From assembly GCA_947095535.1 (NCBI GenBank), contig OX352772.1, positions 317,574,018-317,638,017 of the forward strand: a stretch of 64,000 bases of DNA, in the 5' to 3' direction. The position numbers were made by a program, and so were the translations under genes. Every line of letters begins with the position of its first letter. The first letter of the stretch is position 1. The notes below the pieces were generated by a model that had not been told where the DNA came from, searched no databases, and saw only the letters and a list, made by a program, of their open reading frames with translations. Shown one piece after another: positions 25,560 through 37,080 of this stretch. Origin of the DNA: Poecilobothrus nobilitatus. Its lineage: Eukaryota > Arthropoda > Insecta > Diptera > Dolichopodidae.

Positions 25560-27305
25560 CTAACTTTTTTGTGAAATATCGGCAGTTGGAGTTTTTATTG
25601 CGGTTTGTGTATTTTCGTTTTCATCAATATCAATTTTATTTTGATCAAGATTTTGATCAACAGTTTCATTTAGGTCATTAATTGGTTCTGATAAAGCTTC
25701 AATAGGTTCCGAATTTTCGAGTATTTGAACTCTAGAACCAATGTTTATTACTGGCTGATTATTTAAAGCATTTGCCAATTTATTAATACTATCATTTTGT
25801 AAAAGAAGCATTTCATGATATCGTTCATGGTTATTTGCAGTTTGTGTATCTGATTGATAATTATTTGGCTGTGGATCTTCTTTTAAACTTGGAATTCGTG
25901 TAATAAAAGTTGCTATTACATATTTAAAAAATAATCCTAAAAATGTGGTTAATAAAAATACAAAAAGTCCACCTCCAAAATAATTCCAAGGAAAAGGCAT
26001 TTCTCCTACAAAATCAAAATAAAATTATTAAATGGAAAAAAAAAATTAAAAATGAAATACCCATTATTTTTTGAAGGCCATCAGTAGATTTACGTATAAC
26101 CATATCAAATTGCTTCATATAAACATTATAAATATATCTTAACAAAACATCATCAGGGGAACACCAATCTGAGTCATCCCGTTTTTTACTTTGTTTTCTA
26201 TTATGAACAAAATAATCATATAACAATGCATAAATGAACAAAACAGAATAATCTTTTTAAATATATTTACCTTAAATATTCAACACATTCTTCTTTTTTT
26301 GATGGTTTAGACCAAAAATCATACCAAGGTCTTTTCGAAATTTTTATATCAGAACCTTGTATATCAAAACCTTCACAAGGATTATAAAAATTATCATCCA
26401 ACAAACTAACAACTTTTTCAATACCAAGTTCCTACAAATAGAAAATATATTTTCCTTGATCAATTTCAAAATGATAGCGTGAATATAAAATTATTTACAC
26501 TATTACAAATTTTGTATTCGTTTACGTATCCTACTAAAAATATCGCAAGCAAACCTATAGCAATTAAGTTATAGTTATATTTTGTATGTAAAAAGAGAAC
26601 AGGAACAATTACAAATATTAATAATGTAAGAAAATTCAACTAAAAATAAAAAGAAAATATTTAATTGAAATTTTTTGTTTGATAATTGATATAGAACCTT
26701 AAAATATGAAGACCAAGAACTATTCATATAAAAATTTAAGTTATCCAATACACTATTATGTTGCACTGACTTAAAATCTTCAAAATCAGTTGATTCTATA
26801 TTTTGAAAAACTTTTGTTACAATCTCATCCCAGTCTCTAGGATCTACAGATTTTTCTAACATATTCAAATCACTTTCACTAATTTTAAACAAAATTCCTC
26901 TTTTAAATATTTGATTATTATTCTAAAATTAAAATAAATTAAATCTCATTATTTACAATTTTGTTATATATTTTACCTTGCTATAAACATTTCTATCAAA
27001 TAACATCATTAAAAGTTTTTTGTAAAAGGCTTGAATTGAATTTTCATTTATAAATTCTTTTTCGGCTTTTGGTAAACATTCACAATAAGATCCAATATCA
27101 GTTTCAATCGTCGAAACACCTTTTTCCCATGCATTTGGTTTTGCCCATCCTTTTTTTAATGTTATATCACTTCCTATAACTGAATGACTCAAGAAAAGAA
27201 TTGAAGTTAAAACTAAAAAAAAAACAGGACACAATATACAACAAATTACCATAAATGCAAAGTTGTTTATTAATTTTTACCTAATTTGTTGACTAAGATA
27301 TTCAT
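25560..27305 (-). CDS. CLCC1: CLCC1-like (chloride channel CLIC-like 1) ER membrane protein, 7 coding exons, 456 aa
   Basis: Minus-strand exons: 27281-27305, 26977-27212, 26698-26922, 26499-26639, 26271-26431, 26061-26197 and 25560-26005 (1371 nt, GT-AG throughout, open frame). The first exon codes MNILVNKL plus one base and splices in frame to LTSILFLSHSVIGSD, giving a signal peptide of about 22 residues. A lumenal region follows with paired cysteines (YCEC). Two adjacent membrane segments lie at about 164-180 and 185-203, then a loop with NPCEG and a conserved-looking WSKPSKKEECVEYLR. Another membrane segment lies at about 317-343 after PFPWNYFGGG, and a polar Asp/Asn/Glu-rich cytosolic tail ends in SQKS. 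This topology and the CEEY-like motif fit the CLCC1 (Mid-1-related) family of ER anion channels. Assignment rests on topology and a few motifs, so it is less certain than the exon structure. Confidence 0.7.
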
Positions 27306-28107
27306 CCTTGGTGCTCGTTTAATAATTAACTAATTTAAATTAACAATTATTGAATTATTACTAATATCGTATGTTCTTATTAGGAGACTTCCCCGCTTTG
27401 TATTCCAAACATAAATACAAAATCAGTTAATATGTTATTCTATTTTAAAAACAAATCACTTGACTTTCCGCCAGTTTTTATTATGGTGATGTCATAATAA
27501 CAGAAATGTGAATAATGAATAAACAAATCGATATAAATTTTATATCGATATTTGTAATAGTTTTGACATTGCTAAAAATTCTAAAATCATGGTAATAACT
27601 ACCATGTTCACATTACAATACTCCGGTGCGTAGAAGTTTGAAATTTGTATTTCTGTGTGCGTTTATGCGTGTGTTGTTGTGTGTGGATACGGTTGTGGCA
27701 CGTATACAGCTTAAACGACCCAACGGAATTTTTAGAAATTTCATATTTATGGTTTGAACGTAAATATCTCGGATTGATAAGCTTTTGGAGCAATCATCTA
27801 CAAATACTATATATGAATGTGCATATTTTTACGATTAATTTATTGTCTATTATTGTTATTGAATAAAAAAAATGCTAAATTATTAGAAGTATTTTGCTTT
27901 AATATAAATTATTATGTTAAAAATCTATGAAATTTCGCATTGCTTTTCATGTAATAGGTGTTTTAAAATTGTTTATATTTATTATACACCACACTACTAA
28001 AAAAAAAATCTGGAACAAAAAAAATTTTGAAAAAAAAAACTGAAAAAAAATATTGAATTAAAAAAACTTGAATTAAAATTATTTATTTTTGAAATGATCA
28101 TTTGAAT
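27306..28107. other. Upstream region of the CLCC1-like gene
   Basis: The minus-strand promoter and 5' UTR of the CLCC1-like gene should lie here. A TG-rich stretch (27653-27690) and atatcgat motifs are the only notable features. No gene is supported. Confidence 0.35.
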
Positions 28108-28320
28108 AGAAAAAAATTTGCCTCCGCTAAAAAATTACTGGAATCCTAATTTTGTAACCAACTCTAAAATCATTCCTAATTATATTTTTACTTACATATT
28201 TCAACAGCAAGGCATTTACAGTAGTGGAGGCCCCCAAACTCCGGCTACACAAATTATTGGAAGTCTGATTTTGTATCTAATTCTAAAATCCCCAGTAATT
28301 ACCACCCTCTGGTCTCTTTC
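28108..28320 (+). repeat. Dispersed repeat family D, copy 2 (two tandem units)
   Basis: Two units about 130 bp apart. The first has ttactggaatcctaattttg and taaccaactctaaaatc; the second has ctacacaaattattggaa, gtctgattttgtatctaatt and ctaaaatccccagtaattac. Copies elsewhere: 23755-23925 and 29252-29360. Confidence 0.6.
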
Positions 28321-28656
28321 TGTAAGTCGCTCGAGCGAAGTGAATAAGAACGATATCGCCTCATGTCTATAAGTTTATGTACTTTCTATAAGACGCGCGA
28401 TGAAACAGTTTGTTTTGATGGTAGTACTTATTTAAAAAAAAAAAATTTAGTTTGATTAGTATGAAATTTGTTATTTGACACTTGTTTTAGAAAAGTGAAT
28501 AAAGAAAATTTTGTTTACTTTATAAAGTTAATTTATTTTTATGAAGTAATTTAATTATTACTAAGTATTACTTACGTTAAAATTTTTCATTCATATCTTT
28601 TGAATATTGCGGTTAGTTTTTTTTCGTTTTAACAAATTTAAAATTTTTTTAGTCAA

Positions 28657-28790
28657 ATGGAGGATAATCCCAATCTGGCAAGGGGCTTTAGTGTATTTGG
28701 CAGTAGTAAGTTGGAATACGGAAGAAAATTGAAGGAACTTAGAGTGACTCTTAATAATTTAGGATCACCACCACCAATGCTGTCTCGTAT
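28657..28790 (+). pseudogene. Myb/SANT-like DNA-binding fragment of Harbinger-transposon type
   Basis: A frame beginning at 28657, directly after a splice-acceptor-like ttttttag, reads MEDNPNLARGFSVFGSSKLE and continues to ELRVTLNNLGSPPP before losing protein character. Insect Harbinger elements carry a companion Myb/SANT-like protein with the pattern ME.NP.LA.G, then W..L...LN.LGPP. The fragment matches that pattern over about 40 residues, with the tryptophan position changed. The remaining trihelix part is missing. It could instead be the first exon of a domesticated gene, but no continuing exon was found. Confidence 0.5.
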
Positions 28791-29251
28791 ATTTTTTCTC
28801 ATTACATTTATATTTCTTTGTTCTAAGAAAAATAAGAATCTTGTAATAAAAAGGAGCTCATCTTTTATTTTTATTTTATTTTACTTTTAGCATTAAAAAA
28901 AAAGACTATTTCTCCAAAAATATTTATTTCTTAATAATAAAAATAAAAAATATATTGATCGTACGAATATTTTGAAGTGCAAGTGACTGAATAATGGCTA
29001 TCGCGTCGCAGGTAAAATCTTATAGAAATACCATACATGAAATACATTAAAATACCTTGAAATATAATACCAAATACCTTATAGAAATTTGACATTTGTT
29101 TCGTCTCAACTTGAAAGCGATCTTTTCAGCGTCTTACAGAAATGGCATTAGTCACTTCAACGTTTCTAGTCGTCTGATGCGATTAAGAGAAAGAAGCTGT
29201 AAATTTTTTTCATACATACATACATATTTAAAAAAAAATAAACTTTTAAAA
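28791..29251. other. Interval with no supported gene
   Basis: A/T-rich, with a mixed-composition patch at 28975-29190 containing short duplicated phrases (aatcttatagaaataccat and acatgaaatacattaaaata). No coding or RNA gene is evident. Confidence 0.35.
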
Positions 29252-29360
29252 TAATGGTGGCTGCCGCCCCAAATCCCCGCTAAACAAATTTTTGGAACCT
29301 TATTTTGTAACCAAAAAATCCCTCCTAATTATGTTTTTGCATACATATTTTAATATTAAG
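29252..29360 (+). repeat. Dispersed repeat family D, copy 3
   Basis: Phrases gctgccgccccaaatccccg, ctaaacaaatttttggaacc, ttattttgtaaccaa and cctcctaattatgtttt match copies at 23755-23925 and 28108-28320 in order and spacing. Confidence 0.6.
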
Positions 29361-30154
29361 GTTATTAAAAACTTTAAGTACTTGTAAAGTAATAAAGTAA
29401 ATGATGAAATTCTTAAAAAAATTAGAAATGAAACTATTTCATTTTTTAGGAAAATAACACAATACATAAGCACGGTTCACTCAGCTGTTTCTCAAAATTG
29501 ACTGAAAATATTTTCTTATCTAGGGGAAAGGCTGTCGTTTGCACTCCGAACGGAGTAATTGAGTATATTTTGATAAGTCATACTCCGAAACTACTCCTCT
29601 GGCAAAATACTCTGATTTTTGTTAAAGGGGTACAAAATACTCCTTTTTTAATCTTTTTAAAATTTATAGTTTTTTTCATGTTAATTTTTAGTAATTTAAA
29701 CCGATAATATTCTATTATAATATTATCAAATATAATAAAATTTAAATTTTATATCTACAATACAAATTACACAATTTCCAAAATTGAACAGAGTATTTTT
29801 CTACATACGTATTGATTGATTGAACAGATCACCTGCACAGTGAATTGATTATGTAATATTAAATCAAATATGTATCACATTTGTTTCATTTTTTTCAATA
29901 TTTTTGTATTCAAATTACGTAATTGTAAAAGTACTTTTGTCGAACTTGATACATATTTAAATCGATTCATTTTAACCGAAAGTGACATTTTTGGATCGCC
30001 ATTTTGCTGGTTTGGTTGTCAAGTGTCAATCTAATTTTTCTTTTTCGTCGTTGGCAATTAGTATGCCATTTATGAAAAAATTGGAAAAATTACCTATTTA
30101 AGAAAAAGAAATTCTTAAAAAAAATAATTACATTAAAAAATCGTAACTTTTGAA
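29361..30154. other. Upstream region of Moca-cyp
   Basis: Contains a block at 29520-29660 with repeated actcc/gagtat words (ctccgaacggagtaattgag, catactccgaaactactcct), possibly another small repeat. Bases 29990-30154 are more G/C-balanced (atcgccattttgctggtttg) and probably hold the Moca-cyp promoter and 5' UTR. No TATA box can be assigned in such an A/T-rich background. Confidence 0.35.
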
Positions 30155-33100
30155 ATGACGGTAAATGCAAACGAAGAAAAGCAAAGAAATCGGTGTTTTT
30201 TCGATATAACCCTTGGTGGCTTACATTGTGGAAGAGTAAGTACATACACACAAGAAAAATTTATAAAAGTCTGAAAATAAGTTATTACAATAAACTTAAA
30301 CTATTCAACAAAAAATTATAAGTAAATTTATAAGGTTACTTATTCAACAAAAAAAAATTATTTTCATAATCATTAAATTTTACCAACAGCATACTATTAA
30401 TCATTTTTAGATAACATTCGAATTATTTAATGATATTGTGCCGAAAACAGCTGAAAATTTCAGGGCTTTATGCACTGGTGAAAAAGATTTGGGAAAAACA
30501 ACAGAAAAGCCTTTACATTACAGAAATGTAATTTTTCATCGAGTTGTTAAAGATTTTATGATTCAGTCAGGTGACTTTTCAGCAGGAAATGGAACCGGTG
30601 GAGAGTCTATATATGGTGGAACTTTTGACGGTGAGTTATTAATAAATATCTAATATTTTTATATTGTAATATAATTTTGTTATTATATTATATCTTTTTG
30701 TTTTAATATACTAAATATATATTTTTAGATGAAAATTTTGAATTGAAACATGACAAACCATTTTTGCTATCAATGGCTAATCGTGGTAAAAATACAAATG
30801 GATCTCAATTTTTTATGTGAGTTGTTGAAAATAAGTAATGATCAAGATTATTGAAACAATATTACAATATATTTAAAATAACCATAATTTCATAATATTT
30901 TTTTTGCTTTAAATTGAAAATCCTATTTTATTAAAGTATGTCTTCATAATTTATGATATACAAATTTAGCTATGTTTAAAATTACTGGGTGCAACTTACA
31001 CGTAAAATATATTTGATTTTAAATGTAAAGAAATCCTATTGCGGATCCTCTTTCGGTGAAAGGATGAATTTAAAAAGCAAAGTGTTGATTATGTTGACCA
31101 ATCTGCATTATATAACTTAAAAAATGATTGCTACACTACATTTACTACTATCCACTTATAACTAGATAACGTAAGGATGGCTCAACCAGCCAAATCTTCA
31201 TAATTGCTGAATTCAGCTATTAAAACTTAATAAAAAAATCTTAAATTTAAAAAAAATATTAAAAATAAGTAGTATTGTTGTTAAAAATATTTTCATAATT
31301 TTACTTCAACACATGATCAACACTGTAGTAACTGTAACAAAGAAATCCAACCAATATTGTTCTTTTGTTTTTTCATTGTAGTACTACACAACCTGCTCCA
31401 CATCTTAACAAGTAAGTTAAAACTTATGATTTAAATACAATAAATGTAACTATGTTTAATCTTACTTACAGTGTGCATGTTGTTTTTGGACATGTTGTTG
31501 CTGGTCAAGATTTGGTGAGGCAACTGGAACAATTACCAGTGGATCGAAACTCACGTCCGTTGCAAGATGCTGTTATATCTAATTGTGGACAACTTGTAAA
31601 GCAAATCAAGGGTAAGTAATTTTTTTTTAATTTAAAAACAATTTAAATTGATTTGAAAATGTTACTTACATTTTATTAACTGCAGTTAAGAAAGACAAGA
31701 AAAAGAAAAAACACATATCATCCAATGAAGGCAACTCGTCGTCGGATGAATCAGAACCTGAGAAAAAGAAGCGAAAAGAGAAAAAAAAGAAAAAGGATAA
31801 AAAGAAATCAAAGGATGATAGGTAAATTATTTTCAAATAGGTAGATAAGTGTTACATTTTATTCATATATACATTTTTTTAGTGTCGAAAAAGATATAAC
31901 AAGTGAAGAACGTCATAAGGCCGAAGAGAATGAAACTGAAGAAGGTGAAATTCATCCAATGGTGTCGATTACAAAAATTGATCCAGATGAGATCCCAGAG
32001 GCAAGAAATTGTTTAATTGTTGAAGTCATTTTTACATTTTTCAATTTTCTATCTATTTAAATTAATTTAAAGGTTACAAATAAATTTTTAATGAGAGAAG
32101 ATAGTAACAAAGATAATGATTCTAAGAAAAGGGAAGTTTCTGATAAGAGATATGCTCGCGAAAGAAGAAGCTCAAAAGATCGAGGTCGAAATGGCGAACG
32201 TGAAAGAAAAATGGATTTTAGGAATTCATTTGGATGGTCAAAGAGAAGAATACCGATGTCTAGAAGTGGAAGGGCGATTAAGGGGCGAGGCATTTTTGTA
32301 AGAAAAATCTAAAATATTATGTAATTTAGATTTATACATATTTAATTTGCTTGTTTTTATTGTAGAGGTATCGTACACCATCTCGCTCACGAAGCCGTAC
32401 TAAAAGTCAAACACCTCCTCATTGGAAGCAAGCACAGAAACGTACTATAAAATTTTCTGAACTTGAAAAGATTGAACAGGAGAAAAAAGATCGCGAACGT
32501 GAAATTGAAAGACGCGTAGCTGAACGAAAAAAACGGCACGAGGATTTAGCTAAAGAATCGAAAAAGTCTTTTTATGAACTATCTCATTCGACAACTTATG
32601 ATGACAAGTGTAAGGATTCAGTTGAACGTGAAATGGAAAAAAAACAATGCGAGGAAGAAGAAGAACGTCTAAAAGACCGATTTAGAAAACAAAGTGAAGC
32701 TAAAGAGAATAGACAATCAGTTGATATGAATGCTCTTGATTATGAAGCTCAAGGTGGAAGCGAAAATGACGAACCAACATTGGAATCAGAACAAAAAAAC
32801 AAAGAAAAATCAGAATCAAGGGAAAAAAATAAAAATAAAGAAAAGCTAAAATCCAATCATAAAGAAAAGGAGACAACTAAAGAAAGAGATAAAACTGATG
32901 CTTCATTAAATATAACAGACAAAATCAAGAGGAACCGCAGTAGAAGTAGAAGTCGAAATCGCCGCATTAGTCGCAGCAGTAGCCGAAATAGAAATAGAGA
33001 CAGAAAGTCTAGGTCTTTTGAACGTCGAAATCGTCGAAATATAAATTTCAGGTCACCTATCCGTCGGGGAAATAATAATGTTCCTATACGAAGAGATCGT

Positions 33101-33796
33101 AATTTTACTTATCGTGATAGACAGAGATCTGGCTCTTTTGAACGGCGTGATGATCGACGAAGAGATAGAAAAAGAACTAATTCTAAATCTCCCCGGAGAA
33201 GACGTGATGATAGTTCTCGTAACAGAAGAGGAAGATCAACATCTAACAAAAGATCAAGGACTCCAGTTAAACGTCGTCAGTCACGTTCTAAATCAAAGTC
33301 ACCAAAATCTGATAGAAAACGGCAAGAATCAGCTGAAGCTGAACGTAATTCTCCTTCAAAATCTAACGAAAATGAAAAAGATAGAATAAATAAAGAGAAG
33401 ATGCTCAAGAGAGCCGAAGCTCTGCAACTTTTTAAAGATCATATGCGAAAAGAAATAGCTAAAGAAGAAGAAAAGCGTGCTGAAAAATTGAGACTTGAAG
33501 AACTGGAAAAAGAAAAAACTGCAAGGGAACTTGAGCAATTAGAGAAATTAAAACAAGAAACTTTAGCGAAATTAGAAGAGCATGAGAAGCTAAAACAAAT
33601 TACTGCTGCAAAAAAAATTATTGAAGCTGTTGTTACTGTCGCTAATAACACAAAATTATCTACTAGAAAAAAGCGCTCTAAAGAAAGTTCTAATGATGAA
33701 GAAGATGATGAAAAAAGACGGGAAAAGAAAAAAAAACGATCTGAAAAGGTGAAGAAAACCAAAAAACGTGCAAAATCTTCGTCACATTCAAACTGA
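30155..33796 (+). CDS. Moca-cyp: Moca-cyp/PPIG-type SR-cyclophilin (peptidyl-prolyl isomerase), 9 coding exons, 822 aa
   Basis: Coding exons: 30155-30235, 30411-30630, 30729-30816, 31382-31411, 31472-31611, 31686-31821, 31883-32000, 32073-32297 and 32366-33796 (2469 nt, open frame). Intron 7 uses a GC donor (ag|gcaaga at 32000); the rest are GT-AG. Residues about 12-183 form a full cyclophilin domain with the active-site stretch [15 protein letters not shown] (Arg71) and NGSQFFITT. The position of cyclophilin A Trp121 is His137 (PAPHLNN), as in PPIG/NKTR, which predicts weak cyclosporin binding. Then come a Lys-rich stretch, an acidic [13 protein letters not shown] segment, the hallmark [11 protein letters not shown] and [11 protein letters not shown] (from residue 347), Arg-Ser repeats about 535-690, and a Glu/Lys coiled coil to about 770. 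Such proteins are nuclear and bind splicing factors or the RNA polymerase II tail. It converges on penguin. Confidence 0.93.
32001..32072 (+). other. GC-AG intron of Moca-cyp
   Basis: The exon ends cccagag and the intron begins gcaaga, closing with aatttaaag. Splicing here joins IDPDEIPE to [10 protein letters not shown] in frame, matching the P.VP.NKFL pattern of the family. No usable GT donor exists nearby that keeps the frame, so a rare GC donor is the simplest reading. Confidence 0.7.
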
Positions 33797-33963
33797 AATT
33801 AAAAAAAGTAACATTTAGAGGAGTTAGTGGCACATATTTTCACTAAATATATAGTTATTTAAATACATAAATAATTATGCTATTAAGTTTTAAGGACTTA
33901 ATAAAATATATTTACTGCAAAATAAAAAAAACTAATTGTTTTTTTTTTTGTTAAATGTATTTA
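33797..33963. terminator. Convergent 3' ends of Moca-cyp and penguin
   Basis: Only 167 bases separate the two stop codons. A plus-strand AATAAA at 33900-33905 would serve Moca-cyp. A minus-strand AATAAA (33960-33965) overlaps the penguin stop codon itself (taataaa). If used, the two 3' UTRs end close to or across each other. Confidence 0.6.
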
Positions 33964-35896
33964 TTAAATGCTTTTAATTTTTTCGCATAAAATTTTTGAT
34001 CCTGCGTGAGACAATTTTTCTAAAGTTTTGGTATGCGACACAAGAATCTTCTCCAACTCTTTCTGTTTTTCTTTATTTAATGTTTCAAATAATAAAACTA
34101 GCACAAAACAACCACGATTTTTGGAAATCCAAAATTCAATAGTTTCTTCATTTATATTTTCCAATACTTTTTCAGCAAATGTTAGTTCTCCTTTTTCAAT
34201 TTTTACACGGTCTTGTTTAAGAATAGTTTTTATAACATGATGCATTCCAGAATCTTCAATACCTAAATCTTCTGAATCTCCTATTTTCCATGTTGGAGAT
34301 GTAATTTCTTTTGCTAAACATTCAAATATTTTACTACATTTGTCTACGGAAATCTGTTTTAAAAACACAGCTGTTAAGAGGCCAATATTACCATTAGATA
34401 CCCAAAGTTTTGGATTTTCTAGTATTTTCATCAATATAGGCTCCTCAATTTGTTCGAATATTTCTTTTATTCTTAAAGATTGATCCTTTTTGCTATGAAT
34501 TAAACCATCTTGTAAAAATTTGACTAAATCGGTTGGAAATATTTTATTATCGGCTGGTGAAATAAACCAAAAGAGAACTTTTCTTCCATATTGATTAGAA
34601 ATTAATTCATCAAAAAATACCATTAAAGGGTCAAATATAGATTTTTTAATAGCCTTAGTATCATCTAATGAATTGATAATTGCCAAAATAAATCGATGTC
34701 CATGTTCATGTGTACAGATTTTCTGTAAATGATCTTTAATATTTTTGATAATGGATCTACGTTCTTTTGTTTGACTTAACCAAAATATAAGAGTTGCACA
34801 TTTAGTACCACTTTTTGTAGTTAATAAGTGTGGGATTACGGGTATACAAATTTTTAAAAATTCTTCACATTCTTCCTTATTTTTACCTTCACTACATTCT
34901 TCAATGTATTCTGACAAAACTTCATGTACTAAAGAGTTGTCCATTGCATTTTTATTTACCAAATGTGTCAACTTATTTTTTATATTTTCAAGAACAAATT
35001 CCTTTGAATTGCGGGTTACATAAGTGTAAGCATCGCTTAAATGTTTTATTTTTAAATCTTTTGATTTTGTTAATAAATCGGAATAAAACTCCTGTCTCAA
35101 AAATATTTTCTGATTTTTTGATGCCTTTTCAAAATAAATAAGATCCATAATTTTTCCAGATGCGTTATGGGAACATAATTTTATTACGGATCCGTATAAG
35201 CTTTCAATTAATTTAGATTTTGTTTCACTACTACCATATTTTAACATAGTAACTATACAAAATCGAGCATAACGAGATTGTATCATTGTAACAGACATCG
35301 GTATAATGGCTATAAAATAAAAATATAATTGCATAATTTAAAAATATTGTGACCAATTTCAGATATTTACCTTTTGATAATTGTTCTTTAACTTTTGAAG
35401 ATGAATAACGTAATAAACATTGTATGATTCTAGATGTATCATGTGGCAAAAGAAATTTTGTTATACAATCAGCTTTAACTAGCAAATTGTACAACTTCTC
35501 AGATAATTCTTCTTTTTTATCGGTACTCCTACATTTTAATTTTTCATATATTGCTTTTGCTTCTTTGATTACATTTGTAAGATCTTTATGTTTTCCTTCT
35601 TTTCTTTTCAATTTTAAAAGTTTCTTTTCTTTTTTAAATTTTGTCCAATCAGTTTTCTCTTCAGGCTTTGTTGCACTCTTCTCCCAAGTTTTAGTAAATT
35701 TTCCATTTTTATTAGTTATTGGTTTACCTTTCTTAAAAGTGCTCGTAATGTTTTGTTTTTCTACACTCTGCTTTGAAATAACTTCAATTTTTGGATTTAC
35801 TTTTTGACCGTTTTTAGATTTTTTTATTGATTTAGAAGTTTTTTCTAAACGATTTTCTTGACTTTTCTCCGTTTTATTTTCTTTATTAATTTTCAT
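33964..35896 (-). CDS. peng: Penguin / PUM3 (Puf-A) nucleolar Pumilio-repeat protein, 2 coding exons, 623 aa
   Basis: Minus-strand exons 35371-35896 and 33964-35309, joined across a 61-bp GT-AG intron (1872 nt, open frame). The first ~100 residues are Lys-rich and contain FTKTWEKSATKPEEKTDWTK followed by FKKEKKLLKLKRK, typical of the family. Degenerate Pumilio repeats run from about residue 105 (LLPHDTSRIIQCLLRYSSS, then MIQSRYARFCIVTMLKYGS and LCSHNASGKIMDLIYF) to about 390, including HEHGHRFILAIINSLDDTKA. The CPL domain follows (about 390-560) with ISNQYGRKVLFWFISP. The end HAGSKILCEKIKSI is another Puf-like segment. PUM3/Puf6-type proteins bind RNA without sequence specificity and act in nucleolar ribosome assembly. 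Length is close to human PUM3 and shorter than the fly protein. Confidence 0.92.
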
Positions 35897-37080
35897 TTTA
35901 AAAGTTATTTTATTAATTAAAATTTACCTTTCTTTTGACAAAATGTTTTACACGTGTTTTTATTATTTTTTTTGACAATTCTTTGGACAAATTTCACTGG
36001 GTAATCTAATATCCTATATTCCTATCAATTCCTATCTATCAACATAAAATAAGGTGAAGTGTCTACGTTGGTTTCCTCACATTCGCTTTTTTTTAACTGT
36101 CAAAAAGTAAAAAGTTTACATACCAAACCAACCCAGTAAAAATAAAATCTATAAATATTTTAAAAACTTTTCACATACTGAACAAATAGCGTTTTGTTTT
36201 AACTGTTTTAAAAAGTTTTAGGTTATGGTTTGGTGTTGGTTCAAAAAAGTTTAAAAAGTGTTAAGATTTGCTGTCAAAAATTGTTCTCAAAATGTTTTTA
36301 TGTTAAAATTTTAAATATGTACCTCCTTTGGAAAGGATTTTAAAAGTTTAGTTACAATTTTTTTTGTTTTTTTTTTTGGCAAATAAATTATGTTTAGTAA
36401 GGAAAGTTGTGAATTTAATTCAATTAATTATTAAAAAATTCTTAAAAACCAAACCGCTTAAATTGACAATGCTAAAAGTCTAAATGCGAAATCGAGTAGG
36501 GTTTTTAAAATTAGAAATCTGACATAACAATTTGTGTATAGAAGAATTAAAAATATTTTTATTTTAAATAAAATTAAGACTGGCAATAATTATTGATACA
36601 TACATATGTATATAATGTAATCTATATTTAAAATAAGCGAATTATATTTATGTTTAATCAAGAAGGCTATTCAACAATTGTGTAATCTTTTCTTTGGTTT
36701 AATCGCAGCTGACAACAGTTTTGTATATTGTTAGCTGTGGTTTAATGATGGTTTAATGTAATATTGTTAATTTTACATTATTTAAATTATTTTAATTTAA
36801 AATTTTTACCTCATACAAAAGTACAATATATATTTGATGTAAAAAGAAATTTAAAAACAGATTCAAAAGTTTAAATAAGAGTAATTTACGTTCGTAAAAA
36901 TAATTTGTTTATATGTAACTAAATACAAAAATATACATAAGTACTGTTAAGGGAATACTGATTTTTATGTTATAACTTTATATAAGTTTTTTCTAAATAT
37001 AATATTGGAACAATAAAGAAACGATATTATAATGTAATATTATATAATAATAATATTATTTGAGGTTCAGCAAACCACCA
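35897..37080. other. Upstream region of penguin and gene-free DNA
   Basis: The first 200 bases above 35896 should include the penguin promoter; they contain two short TGACA-type phrases (ttctttgacaaa, tttttgacaattctttgg). The rest is A/T-rich with no gene. Confidence 0.35.
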
